This document shows positions 1 to 5,852 of a stretch of DNA of 5,852 bases, piece by piece; position 1 is the first letter of the stretch; every line of letters begins with the position of its first letter. The notes under the pieces are model-generated. The model ran no database searches, was not told the origin of the DNA, and saw only the letters and a program-made list of their open reading frames with translations. Made by a program: the position numbers and the translations under genes. The DNA is taken from contig CALDPL010000332.1 in assembly GCA_937911965.1 (NCBI GenBank), positions 1 through 5,852 of the forward strand, read 5' to 3'. This DNA comes from an uncultured Allomuricauda sp. (lineage in GTDB: Bacteria > Bacteroidota > Bacteroidia > Flavobacteriales > Flavobacteriaceae).

Positions 1-858
1 AAGGTAATCGCAGGATTGTTGGGCGTGGTCCTTTTGGGCACCATTATCTACACAGTTAGCCTTTATCAGGATAAGAAGAAGACGACCCAGGCCCTCTCCA
101 ATGAGAAGCAATTGGTCGTTGAGGATCTTAACAACTTGAAATCAGAGTACGACAAGGCCATCTTGGAAAGCAATGCCACCAATGAGGAATTGGTCGCCGC
201 CAGGGACAATATTGCAAAATATATAGATTCCGTACAGGGGATGAAAGCCGATATCGCCACCCTTTCCCGTTACAGAAGGCAAGTGAACGTACTGAAGGAA
301 GAAAGGGAGCAGCTGTTGAAGCAGGTGGATTCCTTGACACGATCCAACTCCCTGTTGGCCATGCAGCGGGACAGTACTTTCGTGGAACTTGAAAAACAGA
401 CCGTTTTCAATGATTCCCTGATCGTACAGAACACCCAATTGGCCGATGCGGTTGAAAGGGGGTCTTCCCTGAACCTTACCACCATCAGTGTGGATGCCGT
501 TAGGGAGAGAAACAATGGAAAATTGGTTTCTACCTCCAGGGCCAAGGCCACAGACAAGTTCAAAGTGTGCTTTACCGTGGCTGACAACGTGATCGCCGAG
601 GCCGGGGACCGGGAATTCTTTATCGAGGTATTGGATCCCCAGGGCAATGTTCTTGGTGACAGTTTCACCAAGACCACCGAAGAGGGAGCTTCCATTACCT
701 ACAGCAAGGGAACCAATTTCTATTACGAGAACAGCACCTTGGATGTATGTGATTACATCAACAAGCCCGCCGAGGAGTTTGCCAAAGGAAATTATATGGT
801 GAACGTCTATGACAGCAACCTTAAGTTGTTGGGAACTTCCAAGTTCGAGCTTAAATAA
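1..858 (+). CDS. Membrane-anchored coiled-coil protein with C-terminal beta-rich domain (5' partial)
   Basis: The frame is open from the first base of the window, so the true start lies upstream; the TTG at 16 is only the first possible start inside the window and probably not the real one. Counting from the first visible codon (285 residues visible), residues 2-22 form one hydrophobic segment (VIAGLLGVVLLGTIIYTVSL), followed by a short basic patch (DKKK). Residues about 24-150 are rich in E, K, Q, L and N with heptad-like spacing, consistent with a long coiled coil. Residues about 155-285 look like a compact beta-rich domain with alternating hydrophobic strands (FKVCFTVADN, REFFIEVLDPQG, YMVNVYDSN). 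This domain holds the only two cysteines, at 190 and 250, which could form a disulfide if it is outside the cytoplasm. I know similar flavobacterial proteins only as hypotheticals, sometimes loosely labelled chromosome-partitioning proteins because of the coiled coil; no ATPase motif supports that label here. Function is unknown. The gene ends 22 bases before a strong terminator shared with convergent fumC. Confidence 0.85.
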   Translation, partial: KVIAGLLGVVLLGTIIYTVSLYQDKKKTTQALSNEKQLVVEDLNNLKSEYDKAILESNATNEELVAARDNIAKYIDSVQGMKADIATLSRYRRQVNVLKEEREQLLKQVDSLTRSNSLLAMQRDSTFVELEKQTVFNDSLIVQNTQLADAVERGSSLNLTTISVDAVRERNNGKLVSTSRAKATDKFKVCFTVADNVIAEAGDREFFIEVLDPQGNVLGDSFTKTTEEGASITYSKGTNFYYENSTLDVCDYINKPAEEFAKGNYMVNVYDSNLKLLGTSKFELK

Positions 859-880
859 TATACACTATCCATAAACACCC

Positions 881-914
881 AAAAAGGCCCGTTCCACCTG
901 GAGCGGGCCTTTTT
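881..914. terminator. Bidirectional intrinsic terminator between convergent genes
   Basis: A 15-bp hairpin: the arm at 881-895 pairs with 900-914 around the tetraloop ACCT (896-899), with a single G-T wobble (892/903). The core AAAAAGGCCCG / CGGGCCTTTTT is perfect. The arm ends give a T run on the plus strand (910-914, then GCTTTT) and, read on the minus strand, another T run at 885-881. It lies 22 bases after the stop of the coiled-coil gene and 22 bases beyond the stop of fumC, so it can end transcription from both sides. Confidence 0.92.
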
Positions 915-936
915 GCTTTTCAAGGAATGGACCGTT

Positions 937-2334
937 CTACTTCAAACTCCCCACCATATCCCCGGGCCGTACCCAAAGGTCGTATTCCTCGGGGCTTACA
1001 TGGCCCAATCGAATGGCTTCCTCCCTTAGGGTGGTTCCGTTTTTGTGGGCCGTATTTGCAATTTCAGCGGCTTTGTAATAGCCTATCTTGGTGTTCAATG
1101 CGGTGACCAACATCAAGGAATTGTTTAAAAGGGTTTCGATTACTTCGCGATTGGGTTCTATGCCCACCGCACAGTTCAGGTCAAAACTCACGCAGGCATC
1201 CCCGAGCAATTGTGCGGACTGCAAAATGTTTACGGCCATCATGGGCTTGAAAACGTTCAGTTCGTAATGCCCCTGGGTGCCGCCCACCCCTATGGCCACA
1301 TCGTTGCCCATGACCTGGGCACAGACCATGGTCAGGGCCTCGCACTGGGTCGGGTTCACTTTCCCGGGCATGATGGAACTGCCCGGTTCATTGGCCGGGA
1401 TGGTAATTTCCCCGATCCCGGAACGCGGGCCGGAGGCCATCATACGGATATCGTTTGCGATTTTGTTGAGGGAAACGGCCAGGAGCTTAAGGGCACCGTG
1501 GCTCTCCACAATGGCGTCATGAGCGGCCAGGGCCTCGAATTTGTTCTCGGCAGTGACAAAGGGATGGCCCGTAAACTGGGCGATGTATTTGGCCACCAGT
1601 ACATCATAGCCCTTGGGGGCGTTCAAACCGGTACCCACGGCCGTACCCCCCAAAGCGAGCTCCGATAGATGGGGCAAGCTGTTGCGAAGGGACTTTAGGC
1701 CATGGTCCAATTGGGACACATAGCCGGAGAATTCCTGTCCTAGGGTCAGGGGAGTGGCATCCATAAGGTGGGTCCTTCCTATTTTTACCACATCCCAAAA
1801 GGCCTTTGATTTGCCCTCCAGGGTCTTTTTGAGCTGTTCGATTCCGGGGATGGTGACCTCCACAATTTTTTTGTAGGCCGCAATGTGCATTCCCGTGGGG
1901 AAGGTATCGTTGGAGGATTGGCTTTTGTTCACATCGTCATTGGGCTGTATGGTCTTTTCCCCTTCTCCGATCTTTTTTCCGGCCAATTCATGCGCCCTGT
2001 TGGCGATCACTTCGTTCAGGTTCATATTGCTCTGGGTACCGGAACCCGTCTGCCAGATGACCAAGGGAAACTGATCGTCGTGCTTCCCGTCCAAGATCTC
2101 ATCGCAGACCGTGGAGATCAGGTCCCTTTTATCGGCACTGAGGACCCCCAGTTCGCAATTGGCATGGGCGGCCGCCTTCTTGAGGTAGGCAAAGCCGTAT
2201 ACCACGTCCAGGGGCATGGAGGCCGAGGGACCTATTTTAAAATTGTTCCGGGAGCGTTCGGTCTGGGCCCCCCAGTACTTGTCCGCGGGCACTTGTACCT
2301 CGCCCATGGTATCCTTTTCAATTCTAAAATCCAT
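937..2334 (-). CDS. fumC: Fumarate hydratase class II (fumarase C)
   Basis: The enzyme reversibly hydrates fumarate to L-malate in the TCA cycle. It is the oxygen-stable, iron-sulfur-free class, a cytoplasmic homotetramer of the fumarase/aspartase superfamily. At 465 residues it matches the usual length (E. coli FumC is 467). Family motifs appear in order: [10 protein letters not shown] at 96-105, [11 protein letters not shown] at 140-150, [16 protein letters not shown] at 186-201 with the catalytic-site His189, and the superfamily signature [13 protein letters not shown] at 318-330 with the catalytic loop serine at 319. No key residue is missing and no frame is broken. The ATG at 2332-2334 is chosen because the N-terminus ([16 protein letters not shown]) aligns with the family start; no clear Shine-Dalgarno precedes it, which is common in Bacteroidota. 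A TAnnTTTG element lies 19 bases upstream. The gene is convergent with the coiled-coil gene and divergent from the small membrane-protein gene, so it appears monocistronic. Aspartase or argininosuccinate lyase is unlikely given the full FumC-type motifs. Confidence 0.98.
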   Translation of the reverse strand: MDFRIEKDTMGEVQVPADKYWGAQTERSRNNFKIGPSASMPLDVVYGFAYLKKAAAHANCELGVLSADKRDLISTVCDEILDGKHDDQFPLVIWQTGSGTQSNMNLNEVIANRAHELAGKKIGEGEKTIQPNDDVNKSQSSNDTFPTGMHIAAYKKIVEVTIPGIEQLKKTLEGKSKAFWDVVKIGRTHLMDATPLTLGQEFSGYVSQLDHGLKSLRNSLPHLSELALGGTAVGTGLNAPKGYDVLVAKYIAQFTGHPFVTAENKFEALAAHDAIVESHGALKLLAVSLNKIANDIRMMASGPRSGIGEITIPANEPGSSIMPGKVNPTQCEALTMVCAQVMGNDVAIGVGGTQGHYELNVFKPMMAVNILQSAQLLGDACVSFDLNCAVGIEPNREVIETLLNNSLMLVTALNTKIGYYKAAEIANTAHKNGTTLREEAIRLGHVSPEEYDLWVRPGDMVGSLK

Positions 2335-2353
2335 TTTATCAAGTTTAAGGACA

Positions 2354-2361
2354 CAAAGGTA
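2354..2361 (-). promoter_or_regulatory. Putative Bacteroidota -7 promoter element for fumC
   Basis: Read on the minus strand this is TACCTTTG, an exact match to the Bacteroidota TAnnTTTG consensus recognised by their primary sigma factor. It ends 19 bases before the fumC ATG, which would give a short leader of roughly 14 bases. No clear TTTG -33 partner is visible at the expected distance upstream, so the assignment rests on one element and on position. Confidence 0.45.
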
Positions 2362-2420
2362 GGGGATAGGGCAATTATTTCGTAGGGACTGTCCGTAAAT
2401 CCGGTTTTTTTGGTCTTGGA

Positions 2421-2453
2421 TTTGCTTTTTTTGGAAAGAAGAGGGTATCTTTG
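2421..2453 (+). promoter_or_regulatory. Putative Bacteroidota promoter (-33 TTTG, -7 TATCTTTG) for the small membrane protein
   Basis: TATCTTTG at 2446-2453 matches TAnnTTTG exactly. A TTTG at 2421-2424 lies 21 bases upstream, near the spacing usual for the -33 element. The -7 element ends 20 bases before the ATG at 2474, leaving room for a start site and the Shine-Dalgarno. The region is T-rich, so the -33 part could be chance; the -7 part is the stronger evidence. Confidence 0.55.
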
Positions 2454-2463
2454 TTGGAACTAA

Positions 2464-2468
2464 AGGAG
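2464..2468 (+). promoter_or_regulatory. Shine-Dalgarno (AGGAG) deciding the start of the small gene
   Basis: AGGAG followed by a 5-base A-only spacer and then ATG at 2474. A clear Shine-Dalgarno is unusual for Bacteroidota, where most starts rely on A-rich leaders, and neither fumC nor the pseudogene in this window has one. It is good evidence that the short downstream frame is translated. Confidence 0.75.
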
Positions 2469-2473
2469 AAAAA

Positions 2474-2650
2474 ATGTTTGACTTTGATCAATATCTGGGG
2501 TTTTTGGCTTTTTTGGCAATCCTGACCATAGGATTCTGGTTGATGATTTTCGTTCTGAGCTTTGTGGTTCCCTATTGGTTGATCGGCAACCTCAGGGAAA
2601 TGTACAAGGAACGAAAAGAGGCCAAGCAAGCGGCCCGTTTGGAAGAATAA
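2474..2650 (+). CDS. Small single-pass membrane protein, 58 residues, function unknown
   Basis: A complete 58-codon frame from ATG to TAA. Residues 1-7 are acidic and aromatic (MFDFDQY). Residues about 8-38 are strongly hydrophobic ([18 protein letters not shown], then [12 protein letters not shown]): either one long transmembrane helix or a tight hairpin broken at Pro33. Residues 39-58 are a charged, helix-prone tail ([19 protein letters not shown]), whose excess of basic residues next to the membrane suggests a cytoplasmic C-terminus. The frame has a Shine-Dalgarno and a promoter-like element upstream and a hairpin terminator 7 bases after the stop, so it looks like a self-contained one-gene transcript. 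I do not recognise a named family. It could be a small regulatory subunit of a membrane complex, but nothing here identifies a partner. It is easy to miss in annotation because of its length. Confidence 0.82.
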   Translation: MFDFDQYLGFLAFLAILTIGFWLMIFVLSFVVPYWLIGNLREMYKERKEAKQAARLEE

Positions 2651-2657
2651 CAGTTTT

Positions 2658-2694
2658 ACCGCCCCACTCAATCGAGCCGGGGCGGTTCCTTTTT
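2658..2694 (+). terminator. Intrinsic terminator after the small membrane-protein gene
   Basis: ACCGCCCC (2658-2665) pairs with GGGGCGGT (2679-2686), 8 bp and GC-rich. Inside it, CTC (2667-2669) can pair with GAG (2674-2676) around AATC. A run of five T follows at 2690-2694. It begins 7 bases after the stop codon. The minus strand lacks a T run after the stem, so it acts in the plus direction only. Confidence 0.88.
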
Positions 2695-2744
2695 GGGCAG
2701 TTGCCGGCCGCTCCCCAAATTTTGCCGGTTCAAAACCGAACCCC

Positions 2745-3304
2745 ATGAAAAAAATCCTGTTGGTCATTTCCCTTTGCCTGCTGAACTTCGAGGCAAAGGC
2801 CCAAAACCCCAGTGTGGAAAAATCAACTTATGGAATCCAAATCGGATTTCTGGGAGTATGGGCCCACAACGAATCGAGATTGTCCAATTCAATGGCACTG
2901 CGGGCCTAAATTAGACTTGACAGTGGCATTTGGGGCGGGGACTTTTAGACGGGACGGGATTTTTGATGACCCCCGTTCTGACCCTTGAACCCCGTTGGTA
3001 TTACAACCTGGACAAAGGAACCTCCAAATCAAGACCAATTTTTGGGAACATCGGAAATTTTGTATCGCTGAAAACCAGTTATCACCCTGACTGGTTTGTG
3101 ATATCGAATTCTGGGAACGTGGGCATAAGAAGTGACATTTCAATTACTCCCACTTGGGGGATCAGAAGAACCCTTGGAGGCAATTTCAATTACGAAATCG
3201 GAATTGGGATCGGATATGGGCATCTCTTTGCCAAACAGGCCGGATATCGTAATAACGAAAGCGAAGCGGCCAATCTACACTTGAGAATCGGTTATCGGTT
3301 CTGA
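2745..3304 (+). pseudogene. Decayed gene for a small exported outer-membrane beta-barrel-like protein (nonsense plus frameshift)
   Basis: The ATG at 2745 opens a frame with a typical signal peptide (MKKILLVISLCLLN..., cleavage likely after EAKA, before QN). It continues into STYGIQIGFLGVWAHNE and is stopped by TAA at 2907-2909. Reading through that stop gives IRLDSGIWGGDF (2910-2945), then TAG at 2946-2948. One base appears to be missing at about 2943-2948; shifting frame there gives DGTGFLMTPVLTLEPRWYYN and runs unbroken to TGA at 3302-3304. The span is 560 bases, so adding one base gives 187 codons, a 186-residue precursor. The second part has alternating beta-strand patterns (FVSLKTSYHPDWFVIS, NYEIGIGIGYGHLF) and ends in LHLRIGYRF, the terminal aromatic expected of outer-membrane barrel proteins. 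I recall intact relatives with the SLKTSYHPDWFVIS stretch in other flavobacteria as proteins of unknown function. An internal ATG at 2966 would lack any signal peptide, so a shorter functional protein is unlikely. Two nearby sequencing errors are the main alternative. Confidence 0.82.
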
Positions 3305-3326
3305 TAATTGGCATTCCCAAGGCAGC

Positions 3327-3357
3327 AAAAAAAAAGGGAAGCCGTTGCCGACCTCCC
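3327..3357 (-). terminator. Intrinsic terminator of the TonB-dependent receptor gene
   Basis: On the minus strand a 9-bp stem (GGGAGGTCG with CGGCTTCCC, two G-T wobbles) closes a GCAA tetraloop of the stable GNRA class, followed directly by nine T (plus-strand A run at 3327-3335). Arms on the plus strand are 3336-3344 and 3349-3357. Read in the plus direction the wobbles become A-C mismatches and the tail is weak (CTTTC), so the element serves the minus-strand gene, whose stop is 21 bases away. Confidence 0.88.
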
Positions 3358-3378
3358 CTTTCATTTGGGAACTACCTG

Positions 3379-5852
3379 TTAAAATTGTCCTTGGCCTTCC
3401 TCCTCATCCATACCGGGCCGGTCCTGACCCCTGTTGTTGTTGCGCTCCTTGGGTTGGTTGAACCTATAGATCAATGAAAGGTTGACCTGCCTTCTTCTCC
3501 ATTGGAACTCGCTGTCCGAAGTAAATGTGGGGGTTTGGGTGAAGGATTCCCGCTTCCGTGTATTGAACACGTCACTGACGTTGAGGGTCACCGTCGCATT
3601 GTCATTGAAAATGTCCTTGCTCATGGCGAGGTTCAGGGAGAAGTTGCCCTTTGATTTGGTCTGTGCATTTTCCCTGGGGCCCATATAAAAGGAGTTTGCC
3701 TGCAGGTCAATTTTACCCGGTAGGGTGAATTTGGAACCAAACCTGGCGAACCAGCTGGAGCTTTCCGCACCGTAATCCACGCCGTTGAAAAAGCCTTCTG
3801 ATTTAAAGGTAAAGTAGTTGAAACTACCGTTGAGCCGCATCCATCTAAAAGGGTTGTACATCAACCCTGCTTCCGCACCGATCCGCTCGTTGGTGGACAG
3901 GTTGATCGGAATGGATCGGATGATCTGTATGCCATCCGAGGTCAATTCCCCGGTCTCTTCCTGAATCCGTTCAAAGGAATTGGTCTCTTTCTGGTAATAT
4001 ACCGAAGAGGTCAGGGTCAATTTGTCCCAACGCTTCAAATACCCCAGATCGAAGGCATTGGAATAGGCGGGGTCCAAATCGGGGTTCCCCTGCCAAATAT
4101 TGGTCCTACTGGATCTCGAGGGGAAAGGGTTGATGAACCAGCCCCTGGGCCTGTTTATCCTACGGTTGTACCCGAGGGAGACATTGGCCGTCTCGGAGAG
4201 TTCATAGATCAAGTTTACCGTAGGGAAGAGTCCCAGGTAATTTTTGTCGAAATTCAGGTCCACATCCTGGCCCAGAAGCTCTTCCAAGGCTTGGCTGTCA
4301 ATCTCCGAATCCACATTTCCCTTCATTTGGGTGTTTTCCAAACGCAGGCCGACCAAGGCGGAGAATTTTCCAAATTTATTGCCGTACTGGGTATAGAGGG
4401 CATTGACGTTCTCTTGGTAGGTAAAAACATTGGTAAGGTCCTGGTTCATCTCAAATTGGCCCGTGCCCTGGTTGAGGGTGTCCAATCGGTAATCGTTGAT
4501 CTCCTTCTCAAAATTCCCCCTATATCCGGCCTCGAACTGGGCATCCCCCATGGGAAGCACATAGTCTATCTGGGCGAGGAAGTCATCCTGCTTCTGGGCC
4601 TCGATGATGTTTTCCCTGGCCAAAAGGCTGTTTGTCGGAAGGGTTTGCATCTCCTCGATTTCGGTCAATAGGGACTCATCGTCATAGGAATACTGGAAAT
4701 CCGCCGTAAGCTTATGTCCGTCGTCATTGAAATTGTTCGTATAGTTCAACGACAATTGGTAACTTTTGTCATCCTCCACCTGATCTTCGTACCTAAAGGT
4801 CCTGCTGTTGAGATCGCTGCCCACAAATCGTTGGTTGTCGTTTTCGGTCCGGTCCCCCTCATCGGAGAATCTGTAGAACACACTACCGGTAAGGGAGGAT
4901 TTGTCCGTCAGGAAATATTCCATCCCCAGGTTCAAATTGACCCCTTCGTTCTTTCGTTCGCTTTCGCGGTTCTCCAGGATGCGGTCGAACTCACTGTTGG
5001 AACCGAAATAATGGTTGTCAAAACGACCGCCCCCAGGGGATTTTCTGTTGAAATATCCCAAGGTGGTAAAGATGTTGAACTTATCGGTCCTCAAGTTGAA
5101 ATTGCCCGTGGTCCTGGCATTGAAGGGTTCTCCCATGGTCACGTTCAAGGAACCGTTGAAGCCCAGGGTCTTTTCCTTTTTGAGTACGATGTTGAGAATG
5201 CCCGCGGTACCTTCCGCATCGTATCGGGCCGAGGGGCTTGTGATCACTTCCACCCTTTCGATGGCATCGGCAGGCAATTGTTGGAGCACGTCGGTGGAAC
5301 CAAAGCCCGCCAGGGCGGAGGGTTTGCCGTTGATCAGGATCCTCACGTTCTCATTTCCCCTGAGGCTGATGGCCCCTTCCACATCCACATCGACCGAGGG
5401 GATGTTGTTCAGGGCATCACTGACGTTGCCGCCACTGGTGGTGATGTCCTTTCCTATATTATAGATTTTTTTGTCCAATCGAACTTCCACGGTGGTCCGT
5501 TCCCCGACCACTTCGACCTCACTGAGTTGGGCCACATCCTGGGACAGGCGAATCACGCCCAGGTCGACGGAGGAGGTATAGTTTTGCCCGTTGAGGGAGT
5601 AGGTCTCATAGGAGATGTATTCCGCCCTTATATTGTAGGTCCCGGGCTTTGTTTCAACCTCAAACTTTCCATCCAGATCGGTAATGCCCCCGGTAATAAT
5701 GTTCGGGTCGTCCGCATTTTGCAGCACAAAAGTGGCGTATTCCAAGGGAAAGCCCCCCTCGGCATCCAGAATGGTCCCGGAGATCGTTATGTTTCTCTGT
5801 TCCATTTGCGCTTTACCCTGAATTGGCAACAAGGCCAAAAACAATAATGGGG
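3379..5852 (-). CDS. TonB-dependent outer-membrane receptor with N-terminal carboxypeptidase-like domain (5' partial)
   Basis: An outer-membrane beta-barrel transporter of the kind that uses TonB/ExbBD energy for substrate uptake; the substrate is not evident. The frame is open through the right edge, so the start is outside; the TTG at 5844-5842 is only the first possible start visible and falls inside the signal peptide (LLFLALLPIQGKA, then Q). Counting from that codon: signal remnant 1-12; a carboxypeptidase-regulatory-like beta-sandwich about 18-100 (ITISGTILDAEGGFPLEYAT, TDLDGKFEVETKPGTY); a linker with the possible TonB-contact stretch SEVEVVGE at 108-115; a plug domain about 118-223 (SDALNNIPSVDVDVEGAISL, VRILINGKPSAL, IERVEVITSPSARYDAEGTA); then the barrel to RQVNLSLIYRF ending at 795. 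This matches the outer-membrane beta-barrel family 3 type of receptor (about 800 residues), not the roughly 1000-residue SusC type, and no SusD-like gene is adjacent in the window. After the last strand comes a 26-residue hydrophilic tail rich in N, R, E, Q and G. The frame is otherwise intact to TAA at 3379-3381. Confidence 0.95.
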   Translation of the reverse strand, partial: PLLFLALLPIQGKAQMEQRNITISGTILDAEGGFPLEYATFVLQNADDPNIITGGITDLDGKFEVETKPGTYNIRAEYISYETYSLNGQNYTSSVDLGVIRLSQDVAQLSEVEVVGERTTVEVRLDKKIYNIGKDITTSGGNVSDALNNIPSVDVDVEGAISLRGNENVRILINGKPSALAGFGSTDVLQQLPADAIERVEVITSPSARYDAEGTAGILNIVLKKEKTLGFNGSLNVTMGEPFNARTTGNFNLRTDKFNIFTTLGYFNRKSPGGGRFDNHYFGSNSEFDRILENRESERKNEGVNLNLGMEYFLTDKSSLTGSVFYRFSDEGDRTENDNQRFVGSDLNSRTFRYEDQVEDDKSYQLSLNYTNNFNDDGHKLTADFQYSYDDESLLTEIEEMQTLPTNSLLARENIIEAQKQDDFLAQIDYVLPMGDAQFEAGYRGNFEKEINDYRLDTLNQGTGQFEMNQDLTNVFTYQENVNALYTQYGNKFGKFSALVGLRLENTQMKGNVDSEIDSQALEELLGQDVDLNFDKNYLGLFPTVNLIYELSETANVSLGYNRRINRPRGWFINPFPSRSSRTNIWQGNPDLDPAYSNAFDLGYLKRWDKLTLTSSVYYQKETNSFERIQEETGELTSDGIQIIRSIPINLSTNERIGAEAGLMYNPFRWMRLNGSFNYFTFKSEGFFNGVDYGAESSSWFARFGSKFTLPGKIDLQANSFYMGPRENAQTKSKGNFSLNLAMSKDIFNDNATVTLNVSDVFNTRKRESFTQTPTFTSDSEFQWRRRQVNLSLIYRFNQPKERNNNRGQDRPGMDEEEGQGQF

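Noticed and set aside
270..695. Minus-strand frame of 141 codons inside the coiled-coil gene
   Set aside because: Shadow of the plus-strand coding sequence, serine- and leucine-rich, without motif or start signals.
1210..1668. Plus-strand frame of 152 codons inside fumC
   Set aside because: Antisense shadow of a highly conserved enzyme gene; rich in G and H with no recognisable domain.
1885..2385. Plus-strand frame of 166 codons covering the 5' part of fumC and its upstream region
   Set aside because: Shadow frame opposite fumC; it crosses the fumC promoter region and shows no protein-like pattern.
2386..2394. Short dyad GGAC-T-GTCC in the divergent promoter region as an operator
   Set aside because: Four-base arms are expected by chance; no second copy was noticed nearby, so it is not listed as a feature.
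2726..2738. Small inverted repeat CGGTT-CAA-AACCG just upstream of the barrel pseudogene
   Set aside because: A 5-bp stem with a 3-base loop and no T run is too weak to call a regulatory hairpin.
2375..2767. Minus-strand frame of 130 codons across the small membrane-protein gene and its terminator
   Set aside because: It runs antisense through a promoter, a Shine-Dalgarno, a coding frame and a terminator hairpin that all fit a plus-strand gene; its translation is low complexity at the end.
2907..2948. Programmed frameshift or stop-codon readthrough joining the two halves of the barrel gene
   Set aside because: It would need both a readthrough and a frameshift within 40 bases; no slippery heptamer or downstream structure was apparent. 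Mutational decay is simpler.
4714..5847. Long open frame of 377 codons on the plus strand, opposite the TonB-dependent receptor
   Set aside because: It is wholly antisense to a receptor gene with clear domains; the translation is a low-information shadow rich in V, G, H and F with no motif, signal peptide or plausible start region.
3379..5852. SusC-type glycan-uptake receptor of a polysaccharide utilisation locus
   Set aside because: The protein is about 820 residues, has the shorter barrel-family architecture, and no SusD, glycoside hydrolase or sensor gene is visible beside it.

Overview
The window reads as ordinary chromosomal DNA of a Bacteroidota bacterium, most likely a member of the Flavobacteriaceae of moderate GC. 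Three things point there: promoter-like TAnnTTTG elements, which are the Bacteroidota -7 consensus; signal peptides ending in A-Q; and a TonB-dependent receptor of the carboxypeptidase-like-domain / outer-membrane-beta-barrel type. The genus cannot be fixed from this stretch. No mobile element, CRISPR array, tRNA or rRNA gene is visible, and no intergenic gap exceeds 300 bases.

Layout from left to right. (1) The 3' part of a plus-strand gene for a membrane-anchored coiled-coil protein with a C-terminal beta-rich domain (1-858), cut by the left edge. (2) A strong bidirectional hairpin terminator (881-914) shared with the convergent next gene. (3) fumC, class II fumarate hydratase, complete, on the minus strand (937-2334). 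(4) A 139-base divergent intergenic region with a TAnnTTTG element for each direction. (5) A complete 58-residue single-pass membrane protein on the plus strand (2474-2650), with its own promoter-like element, Shine-Dalgarno and terminator. (6) A plus-strand pseudogene of a small exported beta-barrel-like protein (2745-3304), broken by one in-frame TAA and one single-base deletion. (7) A minus-strand terminator with a GCAA tetraloop (3327-3357) serving (8) a large TonB-dependent receptor on the minus strand (3379 to the right edge), whose first few codons lie outside the window.

The genes do not form an operon. Each has its own orientation, terminator or promoter, and they have no evident shared pathway: fumC is central metabolism (TCA cycle), the receptor is envelope transport, and the rest are envelope-associated proteins of unknown function. 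I found no convincing evidence of a new multi-gene system. The items most worth a second look are the decayed beta-barrel gene and the small stand-alone membrane-protein gene.
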